From NCBI GenBank assembly GCA_009787775.1, contig WQSQ01000002.1, forward strand, positions 1-64,000: 64,000 nt of DNA, read 5' to 3'. This DNA comes from Treponema sp. (GTDB lineage Bacteria; Spirochaetota; Spirochaetia; Treponematales; Breznakiellaceae). Shown here piece by piece: positions 18,764 through 28,423 of the stretch. Below the pieces are notes generated by a model. It was not told the origin of the DNA. It ran no database searches and worked only from the letters and a program-made list of their open reading frames with translations. The position numbers were made by a program, and so were the translations under genes. Positions within the stretch are counted from its first letter, which is position 1; every line of letters begins with the position of its first letter.

Positions 18764-18835
18764 TGGGATGTCGGCAAGTGGTAAGCCACCGGTCTTTGGA
18801 GCCGGTATTCACAGGTTCGAATCCTGTCGTCCCAG
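18764..18835 (+). tRNA. tRNA-Gln (anticodon TTG)
   Basis: A complete cloverleaf folds by eye. The acceptor TGGGATG / CGTCCCA has one G-U pair, the D stem is GGC/GCC, and the anticodon stem CCGGT/GCCGG carries loop CTTTGGA, giving anticodon TTG. The T stem is ACAGG/CCTGT with loop TTCGAAT. The discriminator base is G; CCA is not encoded. A U1-A72 pair is typical of tRNA-Gln. Confidence 0.95.
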
Positions 18836-18875
18836 TAGGGGTCAATCCCGGTAATTCTTTATTGAGGTTATTTAT

Positions 18876-19577
18876 ATGAGCAAGGTTATATTACAAGCAA
18901 AAAACCGTAAGAAATACGGTTCCGCCGAATCCCGTAGGCTTAGGAGGAACGGTAGAATTCCTGCTGTAATCTACGGAAGATCCGGTAATGCTGTTTCCAT
19001 CGATCTGGATTCCGTTGAATTTGTAAAAGGTACAAAAGGTATCTCTGAAAGTACCATTGTTAAGATTGCCGTAGAGGATAAAGCATATGACGCTTTTGTT
19101 AAAGGTACCCAAAGAAATATCATAGACGGTAATATTCTCCATATTGATTTTTACGAGGTTGAAAGTGGTGTCTCCCTCAGAGCAAAAGTCTCTCTTATTC
19201 TACATGGGAATCCCATTGGCGTGCGCGAAGGCGGTATACTGGAAACGCCTCTTCACGAAATTGAGATTGAATGTCTTCCAAAAGATCTGCCTGAAAGGAT
19301 CGAAATTGACATTTCCGGGCTTAAAGCCAATCAATCCCTGCATGTCAGGGATATTGTTCTTGGCGAGGGTGTCAAGCTTCTTTCCAATCCAGATCAAGTT
19401 ATAGCTCTTGTTAAATTCGCCAAAGCTGAAACTGCCGCCGCAGTTACTGCCGATTCTGCTGCTGCTGTTCCTGCTACAGGCACTGCTGCTCCAACAACTG
19501 TAACAGATAAAAAAGCCGCCACTGCCGCTGCCGCTCCTGCTGCCGCAGGTAAGAAATCAGCTGCCGATAAAAAATAA
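18876..19577 (+). CDS. rplY: 50S ribosomal protein bL25 / general stress protein Ctc
   Basis: 233 residues. The N-terminal L25 domain binds 5S rRNA (AESRRLRRNGRIPAVIYGRSG is the family start) and is followed by the TL5/CTC C-terminal domain to about residue 190 (GGILETPLHEIEIECLPKDLPE). The last 45 residues are a low-complexity Ala/Thr/Lys tail encoded by GCC/GCT-rich repeats. ATG at 18876. Usually pth follows rplY; here tilS follows and pth is not in the window. Confidence 0.95.
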   Translation: MSKVILQAKNRKKYGSAESRRLRRNGRIPAVIYGRSGNAVSIDLDSVEFVKGTKGISESTIVKIAVEDKAYDAFVKGTQRNIIDGNILHIDFYEVESGVSLRAKVSLILHGNPIGVREGGILETPLHEIEIECLPKDLPERIEIDISGLKANQSLHVRDIVLGEGVKLLSNPDQVIALVKFAKAETAAAVTADSAAAVPATGTAAPTTVTDKKAATAAAAPAAAGKKSAADKK

Positions 19578-19588
19578 CATTAAGTTAG

Positions 19589-19629
19589 TTGAGTTTTTTC
19601 CGAAAACTAAAGTTTTGGAAAAAGCTCAG
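19589..19629. repeat. Hairpin repeat, family 3 copy B
   Basis: TTGAGTTTTTTCC (19589-19601) pairs with GGAAAAAGCTCAG (19617-19629) over 13 positions with two G-U pairs; an inner stem AAAAC/GTTTT (19603-19607 / 19612-19616) has loop TAAA. The arms are related to those at 1586-1641. It lies just behind rplY, where it could also weaken read-through, though no U tract follows immediately. Confidence 0.7.
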
Positions 19630-19759
19630 TTGATTTTAATACGGAATATTAATGATTTTTTCATTTCTTCCTTCAATGCGTCTTCTGCTCCGTTGTGGTA
19701 AGAATGAAAATTTGTTTTAGGCACAGAATTAGTTTGGAATCATTGGTGAGAAGCTAAGA

Positions 19760-20956
19760 ATGAAAGATGCTCCGCAATCCTCATTCTACGATCCCCGATC
19801 TCCAAACCTCATTTCGTATTATTTAGATATTATTAATAAATTTGAGAATAATGTATCCTCATTTTTACTCAAATATCAAAAGAACGCGTCTTTACTTGCC
19901 GCAGTTTCAGGCGGTGCTGACTCAATGGCTCTTCTTGCATCTCTTTGCGCTCTTCGGGACAGTGGCATTATAAATCAAGACGCGCTTTTCTGTATTCATG
20001 TCGAACATGGGCTTAGACCTGAATATGAAAGCCGCGGTGATGCTGAATTTGTCAGAAATTACTGTAAAACCAATAGAATTAAATGTTGCGTTAAATTTTT
20101 TCTGCCTGGAAAAATTAATCTGTTTGCGAAACGCAAGGGTACCGGTATTGAAGCTGCCGCTCGTTATTTCCGGCACAGATCTCTTTTGCATGAAGCAAAA
20201 CGCCTTGACAGTTTGAATAACAGAAGTCAAAAAACCTTTATTTTGCTTGCTCACACAAAGGATGATCTTCAGGAAACGGCGCTTATGCGTATTTTACGCG
20301 GAGCAGGCCCTGTTGGCCTATGCGTGATGCCTGTAAGGCGCGGCCGCCTCCTTCGTCCATTACTGCCGGTAACACGCGCGGATATTATTAAGTATCTGAA
20401 CGCAAAAAAAATTCTCTGGCGCGAGGATTCTACAAATAACGATGAAATATTTCTTCGCAATCGTGTTCGCCGTCAGCTTGTACCGCTTTTAAACGAGTCA
20501 TTTCCTTTCTGGAAAAAAGGCGTAATTGCTTTGGCGAAAACTCAACTGCTTATCGCAGATTTTATCACAGAGGAAGCTATAAAATCTATTAAATGGGAAG
20601 TACTTCCTAAATCCGCACAAAGAAAAGCTGTGTTCACAGAAGCGCAGAGGAGGGAAGAATTATTTACAGAAGAAGAGATTTTTTTTTCACAACCAGAAAT
20701 TGTCCGCGAAGAAGCGGTATTTAACGCATGCAATACCCTATTTTCCTCTCTGCCCCTGCGTGATACTTTTTCAAATAAAACTGTAAAACGTTCCGTTGTA
20801 AGGAACTTTTGCGAAGAGAAAGTAAAGGCGGCTGATCTTGGTACTGTAAAAATCAAGCGTAAAGACGGTAAAGTGATTATTTCCCGTGTATATAAAGAGT
20901 TCTTTGAATGCGGCTTTTCACGGTTGATCAAAGAGAAAGACTGCAATAATCTATAA
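19760..20956 (+). CDS. tilS: tRNA(Ile)-lysidine synthetase
   Basis: 398 residues from ATG 19760 (GGTGAGAAG upstream). The PP-loop SGGADSMALL at about residue 50 adenylates C34 of tRNA-Ile(CAU) before lysine transfer. Further family blocks are HVEHGLRPE, GTGIEAAARYFRH, LAHTKDDLQETALMRILRG and WREDSTNNDEIFLRNRVRRQLVPLL. The C-terminal region (about 255-398) is divergent. Upstream of ftsH, an arrangement seen in many bacteria. Confidence 0.95.
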   Translation: MKDAPQSSFYDPRSPNLISYYLDIINKFENNVSSFLLKYQKNASLLAAVSGGADSMALLASLCALRDSGIINQDALFCIHVEHGLRPEYESRGDAEFVRNYCKTNRIKCCVKFFLPGKINLFAKRKGTGIEAAARYFRHRSLLHEAKRLDSLNNRSQKTFILLAHTKDDLQETALMRILRGAGPVGLCVMPVRRGRLLRPLLPVTRADIIKYLNAKKILWREDSTNNDEIFLRNRVRRQLVPLLNESFPFWKKGVIALAKTQLLIADFITEEAIKSIKWEVLPKSAQRKAVFTEAQRREELFTEEEIFFSQPEIVREEAVFNACNTLFSSLPLRDTFSNKTVKRSVVRNFCEEKVKAADLGTVKIKRKDGKVIISRVYKEFFECGFSRLIKEKDCNNL

Positions 20957-21055
20957 GTACTACTAAGTATGACATTATTTTGGCAGAATAACGCTGCTAT
21001 AATAATATGAAAAACATAAATTGCTTTAAATAATTATTTAATGCCGGAGGTATTA

Positions 21056-22918
21056 ATGCCAAACCTTAATGATAATATGCCTGATCGCGGATCTTCTACG
21101 CCTCGCCGACCAGGCGGCTTCGCGTTAGTTCTTTTTCTTGTTATAGTCGGCGTATTTATTGCATATTTTTTTAGGGGAGAAAATACCCCCGTTATGAATA
21201 TTACATACTCTGAGTTCACACGCTTTGTGAATGAAAGTCAGGTTGAATCTGTCACAATATATACAAATGATACGATTGATGTTTTTCTGAAAGGATCATC
21301 ATCAGGCGTTCAATATAGGACTAATATTCCGTACAGCGATCCAAATCTTTTATCAAATTTAAGGGATAAGAATATTAATATTTCCGGCTCTCCCGCAAAA
21401 GTCAGCCCGCTGCGTATTTTACTGGATATGCTTCCATGGATTTTTATTATTTCGATTATTATTTTAATGTTCAGAAACATGCAAGGTGCCGGAATGAAGA
21501 ATTTTTCTTTCGGTAAAAGCAAGGCAAAGCGTTATCAGGATGAAGGAAGGAAAGTTAGTTTTTCTGATGTAGCAGGACAGAAGGATGCCAAGTTTGAGCT
21601 TGAAGAAGTTGTGGAGTTTTTAAAAAATCCGCAGAAGTTTACAAAAATGGGAGCGCGCATTCCAAAGGGTGTTCTCCTTGTCGGAATGCCGGGAACCGGA
21701 AAAACATTAATGGCGCGTTCTGTCGCGGGAGAGGCGGGGGTCGCTTTTTTTCATATGTCCGGTTCAGACTTCGTTGAAATGTTTGTCGGCGTTGGAGCAA
21801 GCCGCGTAAGGGATCTCTTTGAACAGGGGCGGAAAAACGCTCCCTGCATAATTTTTATTGATGAACTTGACGCTGTCGGACGTACACGCGGCGCGGGGTA
21901 CGGCGGCGGACATGACGAGCGCGAGCAAACTTTAAATCAATTGTTAGTCGAAATGGACGGCTTTGATTCAAAGGATGGTGTAATTATTCTTGCTGCCACA
22001 AACCGTCCTGATGTTCTTGACCCCGCTCTTCTTCGTCCCGGACGATTTGACCGCCAGGTTGTAGTCGCGATGCCTGATATAAAGGAACGCGAAGCGATAC
22101 TGCAAATTCATTCCGCGAAAATTCCACTTGATAAGGAAATTGATCTTGTGCGTATCGCGCGTGCTACACCAGGAATGAGCGGTGCGGATATCGCGAACCT
22201 TGTGAATGAAGCAGCTCTTTTTGCTGCACGCAAGGACAGGACCGAAGTATTAATGTCCGATTTTGAGGAAGCAAGAGACAAGGTTTTAATGGGTGTTGCG
22301 CGAAAGACTCTTGTAGTATCAGACAAAGAACGGCGTATGACCGCAATTCACGAAGCGGGGCATGCTATTCTTCACTATTTTTTAAAAAACGCAGACCCTC
22401 TTCATAAGGTTACGATTGTTCCGCATGGCAGGGCGTTGGGCGCAGCTCTCTCGCTTCCTGAAGAAGACAGCTACAGTCGTTCCAAAGGCTGGATAGAGGA
22501 TCGTATCGCCATTTGTTACGGAGGCTGGCTTGCAGAAAGACTATTTTATAATGAGACTACTACAGGAACCAAAAATGACATTCAGCAAGCTACAGAACTT
22601 GCGCGTAACATGGTCTGTGAATGGGGGATGTCGGAAGCATTGGGTCCTGTGACCTACGGTCAGGAAGATGAACCGATCTTTATCGGAAAAGAAATTGCAC
22701 GTCACAAAGATTATTCTGAGAATACAGCGCAGAGAATTGACAATGCTGTCAGGGAAATAATTGATAGTGCAAGAAACAATGCCGCTTTAATTATTGAGAG
22801 CCATAAGGATGAGCTTGAAAAACTTGCCGATGCTCTTCTTGTAAAGGAAACACTCGGCGATGACGAAGTGCGTCATGTATTGGGGTTGCCGTCCAAAGAG
22901 GAAAGCAGAAATGAATAG
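21056..22918 (+). CDS. ftsH: ATP-dependent zinc metalloprotease FtsH
   Basis: 620 residues. The start is ATG 21056 because GGAGG lies at the right distance; the ATG at 21041 is upstream of that site. Two membrane segments (about 22-39 and 121-141) flank a short periplasmic domain. Next come the AAA module with Walker A GMPGTGKT (about 208), Walker [12 protein letters not shown] and [24 protein letters not shown], and the M41 protease with HEAGH (about 431). It degrades membrane and regulatory proteins at the inner membrane. The downstream exported-protein gene starts inside its last codons. Confidence 0.98.
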   Translation: MPNLNDNMPDRGSSTPRRPGGFALVLFLVIVGVFIAYFFRGENTPVMNITYSEFTRFVNESQVESVTIYTNDTIDVFLKGSSSGVQYRTNIPYSDPNLLSNLRDKNINISGSPAKVSPLRILLDMLPWIFIISIIILMFRNMQGAGMKNFSFGKSKAKRYQDEGRKVSFSDVAGQKDAKFELEEVVEFLKNPQKFTKMGARIPKGVLLVGMPGTGKTLMARSVAGEAGVAFFHMSGSDFVEMFVGVGASRVRDLFEQGRKNAPCIIFIDELDAVGRTRGAGYGGGHDEREQTLNQLLVEMDGFDSKDGVIILAATNRPDVLDPALLRPGRFDRQVVVAMPDIKEREAILQIHSAKIPLDKEIDLVRIARATPGMSGADIANLVNEAALFAARKDRTEVLMSDFEEARDKVLMGVARKTLVVSDKERRMTAIHEAGHAILHYFLKNADPLHKVTIVPHGRALGAALSLPEEDSYSRSKGWIEDRIAICYGGWLAERLFYNETTTGTKNDIQQATELARNMVCEWGMSEALGPVTYGQEDEPIFIGKEIARHKDYSENTAQRIDNAVREIIDSARNNAALIIESHKDELEKLADALLVKETLGDDEVRHVLGLPSKEESRNE

Positions 22919-24977
22919 GAGATTTTTTTCTGCTAAAGCGTACTTAAACCATAGGTTCGCAGGTAAGCAGATGTTTAAGATAAATTGCTCCTCTCTGCTT
23001 CGCACTCCTTCTTCGCCTTTGTGGTTAATTTTCTTTTTCATCATGCCTGTCGTTGATATCCAGTCGCAGGACAATTCACAGGCGGCGCAGCAATATGTAA
23101 TGTGGATACAGAAGGCAATTGATGAACAGCGGTGGAATGACGCAGCGGCCGCTCTTGTACGGGCAAGTGATTATAACACTGTATCATCTGATATTTCTTA
23201 TCTTAATGCAGTTGTTGATAATTATTTTGGAGCAGATCGGAACATAATAATTTTCAATCTGGATAATGCGGCAGAAACAAACAGGTGGGTATCCTATAAT
23301 GAAAATTACGCGCTTCTTTTAAAAACCGAAATGCAAATTGCCCTGCGCGATTACAGAAATGCAATAATTACGCTCGATCGAATCGGAGCAAGAGGAGAAG
23401 CGGCGCTAAGCGTTCAAATGAGAGAGGATGTCGCAATGCTGCGCCTTTTGGCTTTACGCGGAATGATTTCTGGTTTCAACCCAGGATATGATATTGGACA
23501 GGCGCAGGCGCAGTTTCGAAGCCTTGTGCTTCAGACGATGGATAGATTTCCACGGGAACCGCGTCCTCTTCGCATCTTTTTTGAATATGTGCAAGCCGTG
23601 TATTCGCGGCGTTTAAACTCGCCGTCTGAGGGGGAACCGCGTAACATGATACCTTTGCAGCCAAACACGGCTTTAGATGTATATTTGCCTGAAAGCGATA
23701 TTAATCTTTTTGAGCTTGCAATAAGGCGGCTTCCTCTTTTGCTTGAAGCAGATTCAGACCTTGCATGGATGGCATCTCCTTTTATGAGGGATATTGATGC
23801 CGCGCGTCGTTATACCGCGGTTTACCGTGCTGGAGGTGTGCCTAATATCCAAAACAGGGATTTTATGCCGCATCCTGGATCAATTCCGGCAGCTTTGAAT
23901 CTTGGGTTAATAGACGATGTTAGGGCTATTGAAGAATTGTTTTCTGGAAGCCACGGGTTTAATTATCCTCTTCCTTCGGAAATAACCCAGGCGGGCGGTA
24001 ACATTCAGAGTTATGCATTCGGTAATCCAATAATTGCAAAGGATATAATGATTGAAACATACAGCCTGCTTCGCAGTGAAGAAGGGCGTGATTTATTTAC
24101 GCAAAAACTGTTATCATTTACCGGTATTATTACCAATGATGAGGATTATGACGGTTATATTGACTCAATCGCATATTATCATTCCGGAATAATCCGCCAT
24201 TTTAGTTATGACAGGGATCAGGACAATGTGTATGACCTTACTGTTGAATTTGACGCAAGCGGCATTCCGGAATCTGCACGGATGTTTATATTCGGGCAGA
24301 ACGATCAGGCTTATATAAATTGGGAACGATATCCTTCTGTCAGGCAAGTGATACTTGGCAATCCAAGGGAAAAATTCCGCATCACAGATCACAGCTATAT
24401 TGGCTTACATGAAACTCTATTAAATGATAATGTTATATTCACCTTCGGCCCTGTTGATTTTCAATACGCTCCTGTCATACTTACCGAACTTGGCGGGAGC
24501 AGAACAATGTCAGGGCTTCAATACCCTGAACCTGTTGGTCAATATATAGACCTTACATATCGATCTTTTATAACTATATGTTCCAGCATCACCCGTCCAA
24601 GCCTTGAAATAAACGGCGCAGTTGAAACAGTTTATATGAGCCGTGGTGTGATTTTACAGGCAGTTGAAATTCTGAACGGAAAACAGATTTCTTTTACAGA
24701 GTTTGATAGAGGATTCCCTGTAAGTCAGTACATTGATCTGGATTTGGACGGAAGACTTGAAACAATGCGCCGTTTCCGCCGTCCGGCGCAGGATTATATA
24801 TGGCATGACTTTCTTGACTACCGCAGACTTGTTGCTTCTTCAGAAAGCGATTGGCATGGCAACGGAAGATTTAAGACCATGGAAGTGTATCAGAACGATG
24901 GTTCGGTTGTTTATTATTTCGATACCGATGGAAGCGGTTCTTATAATTATTCTGAGACAAGTAAAAAAAATGAATAA
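22911..24977 (+). CDS. Exported protein of unknown function, coupled to ftsH
   Basis: 688 residues from ATG 22911, which overlaps the ftsH stop by eight bases and has AGAGGAAAG upstream. A basic N-terminal stretch is followed by a hydrophobic segment LWLIFFFIMPVVDIQSQ (about 39-55), probably a signal peptide; a start at ATG 22971 would give a more usual length. After it come a helical, TPR-like N-terminal third and a later part with several Asp-rich loops such as DYDGYIDS, DRDQDNVYD, DLDGRLE and DTDGSGSY. These look like EF-hand or thrombospondin-type calcium loops or a beta-propeller. I do not recognise the family. It is followed with overlap by an HtrA-like protease, so a periplasmic quality-control role is plausible. 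Confidence 0.65.
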   Translation: MNRRFFSAKAYLNHRFAGKQMFKINCSSLLRTPSSPLWLIFFFIMPVVDIQSQDNSQAAQQYVMWIQKAIDEQRWNDAAAALVRASDYNTVSSDISYLNAVVDNYFGADRNIIIFNLDNAAETNRWVSYNENYALLLKTEMQIALRDYRNAIITLDRIGARGEAALSVQMREDVAMLRLLALRGMISGFNPGYDIGQAQAQFRSLVLQTMDRFPREPRPLRIFFEYVQAVYSRRLNSPSEGEPRNMIPLQPNTALDVYLPESDINLFELAIRRLPLLLEADSDLAWMASPFMRDIDAARRYTAVYRAGGVPNIQNRDFMPHPGSIPAALNLGLIDDVRAIEELFSGSHGFNYPLPSEITQAGGNIQSYAFGNPIIAKDIMIETYSLLRSEEGRDLFTQKLLSFTGIITNDEDYDGYIDSIAYYHSGIIRHFSYDRDQDNVYDLTVEFDASGIPESARMFIFGQNDQAYINWERYPSVRQVILGNPREKFRITDHSYIGLHETLLNDNVIFTFGPVDFQYAPVILTELGGSRTMSGLQYPEPVGQYIDLTYRSFITICSSITRPSLEINGAVETVYMSRGVILQAVEILNGKQISFTEFDRGFPVSQYIDLDLDGRLETMRRFRRPAQDYIWHDFLDYRRLVASSESDWHGNGRFKTMEVYQNDGSVVYYFDTDGSGSYNYSETSKKNE
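22991..23029. repeat. Short G/C-C-T-T-T-G-T-G motif in a signal-peptide region (copy 1)
   Basis: Contains the 16-mer CGCCTTTGTGGTTAAT (23014-23029), which recurs exactly at 38662-38677. Both copies are read in the same frame as PLWLI within an N-terminal hydrophobic segment. Confidence 0.5.
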
Positions 24978-26841
24978 AAGGAAAGACTTTTCTGCAATGA
25001 TGCACCTGAACCAGCGGTTCTCTTATGTGTTTTTATGCCTTCTGATGATCAATTTTACCTTTATATGCTGTGTTACATCATGTAAAAGTGTAAATAACAG
25101 CGGGTTTACGCGTACAACAAGTTCGATCAGACTAAGTGATATTGAAAGTCAGCTTTCTGTTAATCCGGTTAACGCATTAAACCTGATATATATCTATAAA
25201 GAAGTTTATTCTGAAACAGAGAATAAAAATCAAGAGGACTGGTATCAATTATCATTATACGAACTGGAAGCGACAGGAAACCTGTTGAATCTTCAGCAAA
25301 AGGCAATTGAAGAGGGGCGGTGGGAAGCCGCTGAATCATTCGGAAGATCAATTGCAAGTTTAGGAATTGTTACAGAACATACCGGAAAAGAAGCGGATTT
25401 TATTCTTGCTGGTGCCAGGCAAAAGCTGGAAGACGGAAATAATCCCGGCGCATTTCTGGCGGCTGTAAGATCGCATGAAATTAAACCAATGGATAAAGAA
25501 TCCGCCCTCTTGTTTCTGGAAAGCGCTGTACATGCAAGACAGCGCCGCGCATCAGCATTCTTTCTTACCGCGGCGCTTACTGCAGGGGAAAAAAATATTC
25601 CTGATTATCTTTATGAATACGCGACGGGACATGACACAGTTACTGACATGATAAAAGGAGTTGCCACAGTTATTGTTGACAGGGGGTTCAGGGTAGAAAG
25701 AGGTATGGGCATGGTCGACAGAATAGGAGGTTCAGCCTTTTTTATCGATTCATCAGGGTTGTTAATCACCAATTACCATGTTATTGAAAGTGAAGTTGAT
25801 CCAAAACATCAAGGTTATTCAAGGCTTTATATCCGCATGGGAGACTCGACAAGTCCCCGTATTCCTGCACGTGTGATAGGCTATGATAAAGCATTGGATC
25901 TTGCAGTAATTAAAACAGAGATAGAAACCGAATATGTATTTTCCATTGTTGATCGCGTAATTCCGCGGGTAGGCGATACTGTGCTTGCAATCGGCTCGCC
26001 ATTGGGGCTTGAAAAAACTGTTACTTCCGGCATTGTCTCCGCGCTTGGAAGGCGTATTCAGCAAATTGGAGGCGTTATTCAAATTGACGCGGCCATAAAC
26101 AGCGGTAATTCAGGCGGCCCCATAGTAGACAATGAAGGAAGACTGGTCGGAGTTGCCTTTGCCGGTATTTCACAATATCAGGGGTTAAATTTTGCCATTC
26201 CCGCAGAAACGCTTGCCGCAGCTCTTCCTCGTATGTTAAATGGGGGAAAAGCGGAGCGTCCATGGCTTGGTCTTGCGTTATACGAAACATATTACGGAGC
26301 GGAAATAATCTACACTTTCCCTGGTACGCCAGCGGACAAGCAACTGATAAGCGATGGTTCGTTTATCAGGTCAATCAACGGCAGAAATATAACAGCTTTG
26401 CAGGGAGGATTGATTCCGGCTATGCAGGCAGCTGTCTTTTATTGCGGCCCCAATGAACTTGTTGCACTGGAAACAGCTGACAGCGGAGGCACCGTAAAGA
26501 AATATATTATGATGACTGTTATGCGCCCCGACCTTCCCCTTCTGGACGCGGCAAAAATTGACAGGCGCGAAAAGGTTGCCGCTCCTCTTTTCGGCATGAT
26601 ACTAACTCAATTACCAAGTACATTATTTTCTTCAAATTTCAGGGTCAACAAGGTTGTTCTGGGCTCAGTTGCCGACAGCGCCGGAATCTCACAGGACGAT
26701 CCCATTACAATCTCGCGTTTGCGGATATTTGAGGATGAAGGATATGCCCTGCTTGATATTTCAATTAAAAAACGGCGGATGGGATACCTCGAAACCAACA
26801 TGCAGCTTCCCGCCTACCTTGATTCACCCGATACTTTGTAA
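24970..26841 (+). CDS. HtrA/DegP-like trypsin-family serine protease, envelope
   Basis: 623 residues from ATG 24970, overlapping the previous stop by eight bases (ATGAATAA). An N-terminal hydrophobic segment ends FICCVTSC, a probable relaxed lipobox. A helical region of about 200 residues (TPR-like) precedes an S1C protease domain. The catalytic triad is visible: His in ITNYHVIE (about 269), Asp in KALDLAVIK (about 310) and Ser in NSGNSGGPIV (about 379). A PDZ-like part follows (WLGLALYETYYGAEI, SINGRNI). The chain ftsH - exported protein - this protease is translationally coupled throughout and suggests a shared envelope proteostasis unit. Confidence 0.85.
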   Translation: MNKRKDFSAMMHLNQRFSYVFLCLLMINFTFICCVTSCKSVNNSGFTRTTSSIRLSDIESQLSVNPVNALNLIYIYKEVYSETENKNQEDWYQLSLYELEATGNLLNLQQKAIEEGRWEAAESFGRSIASLGIVTEHTGKEADFILAGARQKLEDGNNPGAFLAAVRSHEIKPMDKESALLFLESAVHARQRRASAFFLTAALTAGEKNIPDYLYEYATGHDTVTDMIKGVATVIVDRGFRVERGMGMVDRIGGSAFFIDSSGLLITNYHVIESEVDPKHQGYSRLYIRMGDSTSPRIPARVIGYDKALDLAVIKTEIETEYVFSIVDRVIPRVGDTVLAIGSPLGLEKTVTSGIVSALGRRIQQIGGVIQIDAAINSGNSGGPIVDNEGRLVGVAFAGISQYQGLNFAIPAETLAAALPRMLNGGKAERPWLGLALYETYYGAEIIYTFPGTPADKQLISDGSFIRSINGRNITALQGGLIPAMQAAVFYCGPNELVALETADSGGTVKKYIMMTVMRPDLPLLDAAKIDRREKVAAPLFGMILTQLPSTLFSSNFRVNKVVLGSVADSAGISQDDPITISRLRIFEDEGYALLDISIKKRRMGYLETNMQLPAYLDSPDTL

Positions 26842-26847
26842 GAATAA

Positions 26848-27532
26848 TTATTCATTATGAATCCTTCCGCTTTCCCTGTAACTGCGCCAGTTGTTTTGGG
26901 AAAAAATTATATGATCAATAAAATGAAGTCCCAAGATGCGCGCGGCCGTTTGAAGGCGATCTGTTATTTCATCATCTTCCGGCGAACTTTCAAGCTGGCC
27001 TGACGGATGGTTATGCGCTACACAAAAGGCGGCAGCTCTGTCCTGAATTAAATCAGCAAAAACTTCGCGCGGATGAACGATGGTTTTATTTACCAGACCG
27101 ATTGTTACGATTCTTATAGCCAGTACTTCATGAGCTCCGTTTAGCGATAAACTGATAAAATGTTCCTGCTTTCTGTCGGCATAATGCCTGACAAGAGTAA
27201 AGATATCAGCAGGCTGTTTAATTCGAACCGAGAATGCGCCGTACCGCCTCTTTCCGAATTCCAGCATTGCGGATATCGTGCATGCTTTGGCTTCTCCTAT
27301 GGCTTGTAATTCCATTATATTCCTTGTATCGGGAATATCTTTGTTTCTGTCCAGGAAATTTAATAAATCCCCTGCAAGGGTTTTCACATTTTTTTATGAG
27401 TGCCGGTATTCAGAATGATTGAAAGCAATTCTCTGTCGGAAAGAGAAGCGGCTCCGTTTGCCAGCAGCTTTTCCCGGGGCTGCTGTTCGTTCGGGAGAGC
27501 TGAAAATACATTTGTTTTTTATTTTTTTTCAT
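26848..27532 (-). pseudogene. radC: radC (UPF0758, JAMM domain), frameshifted
   Basis: An intact frame (26848-27387, GTG start, 179 residues) holds the JAMM metal site AHNHPSGQLESSPEDD and the RadC core. The expected N-terminal RadC segment lies upstream in another frame: [19 protein letters not shown] and [10 protein letters not shown], ending at a TGA at 27384-27386. One extra A in the A7 run (27388-27394) would join the two as [13 protein letters not shown]. The N-terminal frame has no start codon of its own; ATG 27532 would need another shift in an A8-T-A6 tract. Both breaks lie in homopolymers, so a sequencing error, a decayed gene or slippage are all possible. RadC is usually a DNA-associated accessory protein of unclear role. 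Confidence 0.75.
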
Positions 27533-27635
27533 ACTCTCATATGGGTGTGATTATATTGATTTGCATGACTGAAATTAATCTTTCTTCGCGATTTGTTACA
27601 GTCACCTTTTATTATTTTTCGCCGAAAATTTAATT

Positions 27636-28286
27636 ATGGTAAAATTATTATTTCCAATATTATTAGTTTTTGCTTTCTTTTCCTGCGCTTCTTTATCAAG
27701 GGGAACCGGTTCTGTTCCAATTGAAGAGCCTGAATATACTGAAAAAGACATTGATCCTATTAAGGAAATTGAAACGGCACAAAAGCCTGAGCTTCCCGAA
27801 TATATCATGGGACAGGGAAAGGTCAGCGCTGATAAAATGGCTCTTTTTCTTGTTCAGAACAACTCAGTAATTGATTCAAACTACGCGAAAACACTTGCGG
27901 GATTTTATTTGCAAGAAGCTTTTTTCGAGGGAGTTAACCATGATATTGCATTTGTCCAGATGTGCCTGGAGACAGGCTATCTGCGTTATGGCGGAGACGT
28001 CAAACCGGAGCAGTATAATTTTGCCGGTATGGGAGCTGTAGGTAACGGAGAACCAGGCCTTTCTTTTCCTGACCCGCGAACAGGGGTGCGTGCGCATATC
28101 CAGCATCTGAAAGCCTATGGAAGCGAAGAACCTCTTAACAGAGAGCTTGTTAACCCCCGTTTCAGATATGTAAGGAGAGGAGCCGCTCCCACTTACGAGG
28201 GGCTTGCGGGTACATGGGCGGCTGACAGGCAGTATGCAGTTAAAATTAATTCAATTTTAAGGCGGCTTTATGATTTTGCTTTTTAA
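27636..28286 (+). CDS. Lipoprotein with glucosaminidase domain (FlgJ/Bax-like)
   Basis: 216 residues with signal peptide and lipobox AFFSC-AS at about residue 17. Residues about 80-215 match the mannosyl-glycoprotein endo-beta-N-acetylglucosaminidase family (PF01832): FYLQEAFFEGVNHDIAFVQM, CLETGYLRYGG, YNFAGMGAVG, DPRTGVRAHIQHLKAYGS. The catalytic Glu is probably in LQEAFFEG or CLETG. It should cleave peptidoglycan glycan strands from the envelope side. A proper Shine-Dalgarno is not obvious at ATG 27636. It precedes the amino-sugar locus. Confidence 0.8.
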   Translation: MVKLLFPILLVFAFFSCASLSRGTGSVPIEEPEYTEKDIDPIKEIETAQKPELPEYIMGQGKVSADKMALFLVQNNSVIDSNYAKTLAGFYLQEAFFEGVNHDIAFVQMCLETGYLRYGGDVKPEQYNFAGMGAVGNGEPGLSFPDPRTGVRAHIQHLKAYGSEEPLNRELVNPRFRYVRRGAAPTYEGLAGTWAADRQYAVKINSILRRLYDFAF

Positions 28287-28331
28287 GGCAATCAGGGCTG
28301 TTTCTTGCCGGATTAACGTAAAATTATATAT

Positions 28332-28359
28332 TTGACGTAATTCCAAAAGAGGGTATACT
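28332..28359 (+). promoter_or_regulatory. Promoter of the putative glycoside hydrolase gene
   Basis: TTGACG (28332-28337), 16 bases, TATACT (28354-28359), 64 bases before ATG 28424. Confidence 0.6.
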
Positions 28360-28423
28360 GGTAACAATGATGATTCATAACTGTAAAGCCGAAGAACAGC
28401 AGTATTTGGGGTATTAAATAGCG

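Noticed and set aside
18736-18764. TTGTTA-17-TATAAT as the tRNA-Gln promoter
   Set aside because: The TATAAT ends on the first base of the folded tRNA (18764), so transcription would start inside the tRNA.
27388-27394. Programmed frameshifting in radC at the A7 run
   Set aside because: The upstream frame has no start codon of its own, so a recoding signal would not yield a complete protein without a second shift.
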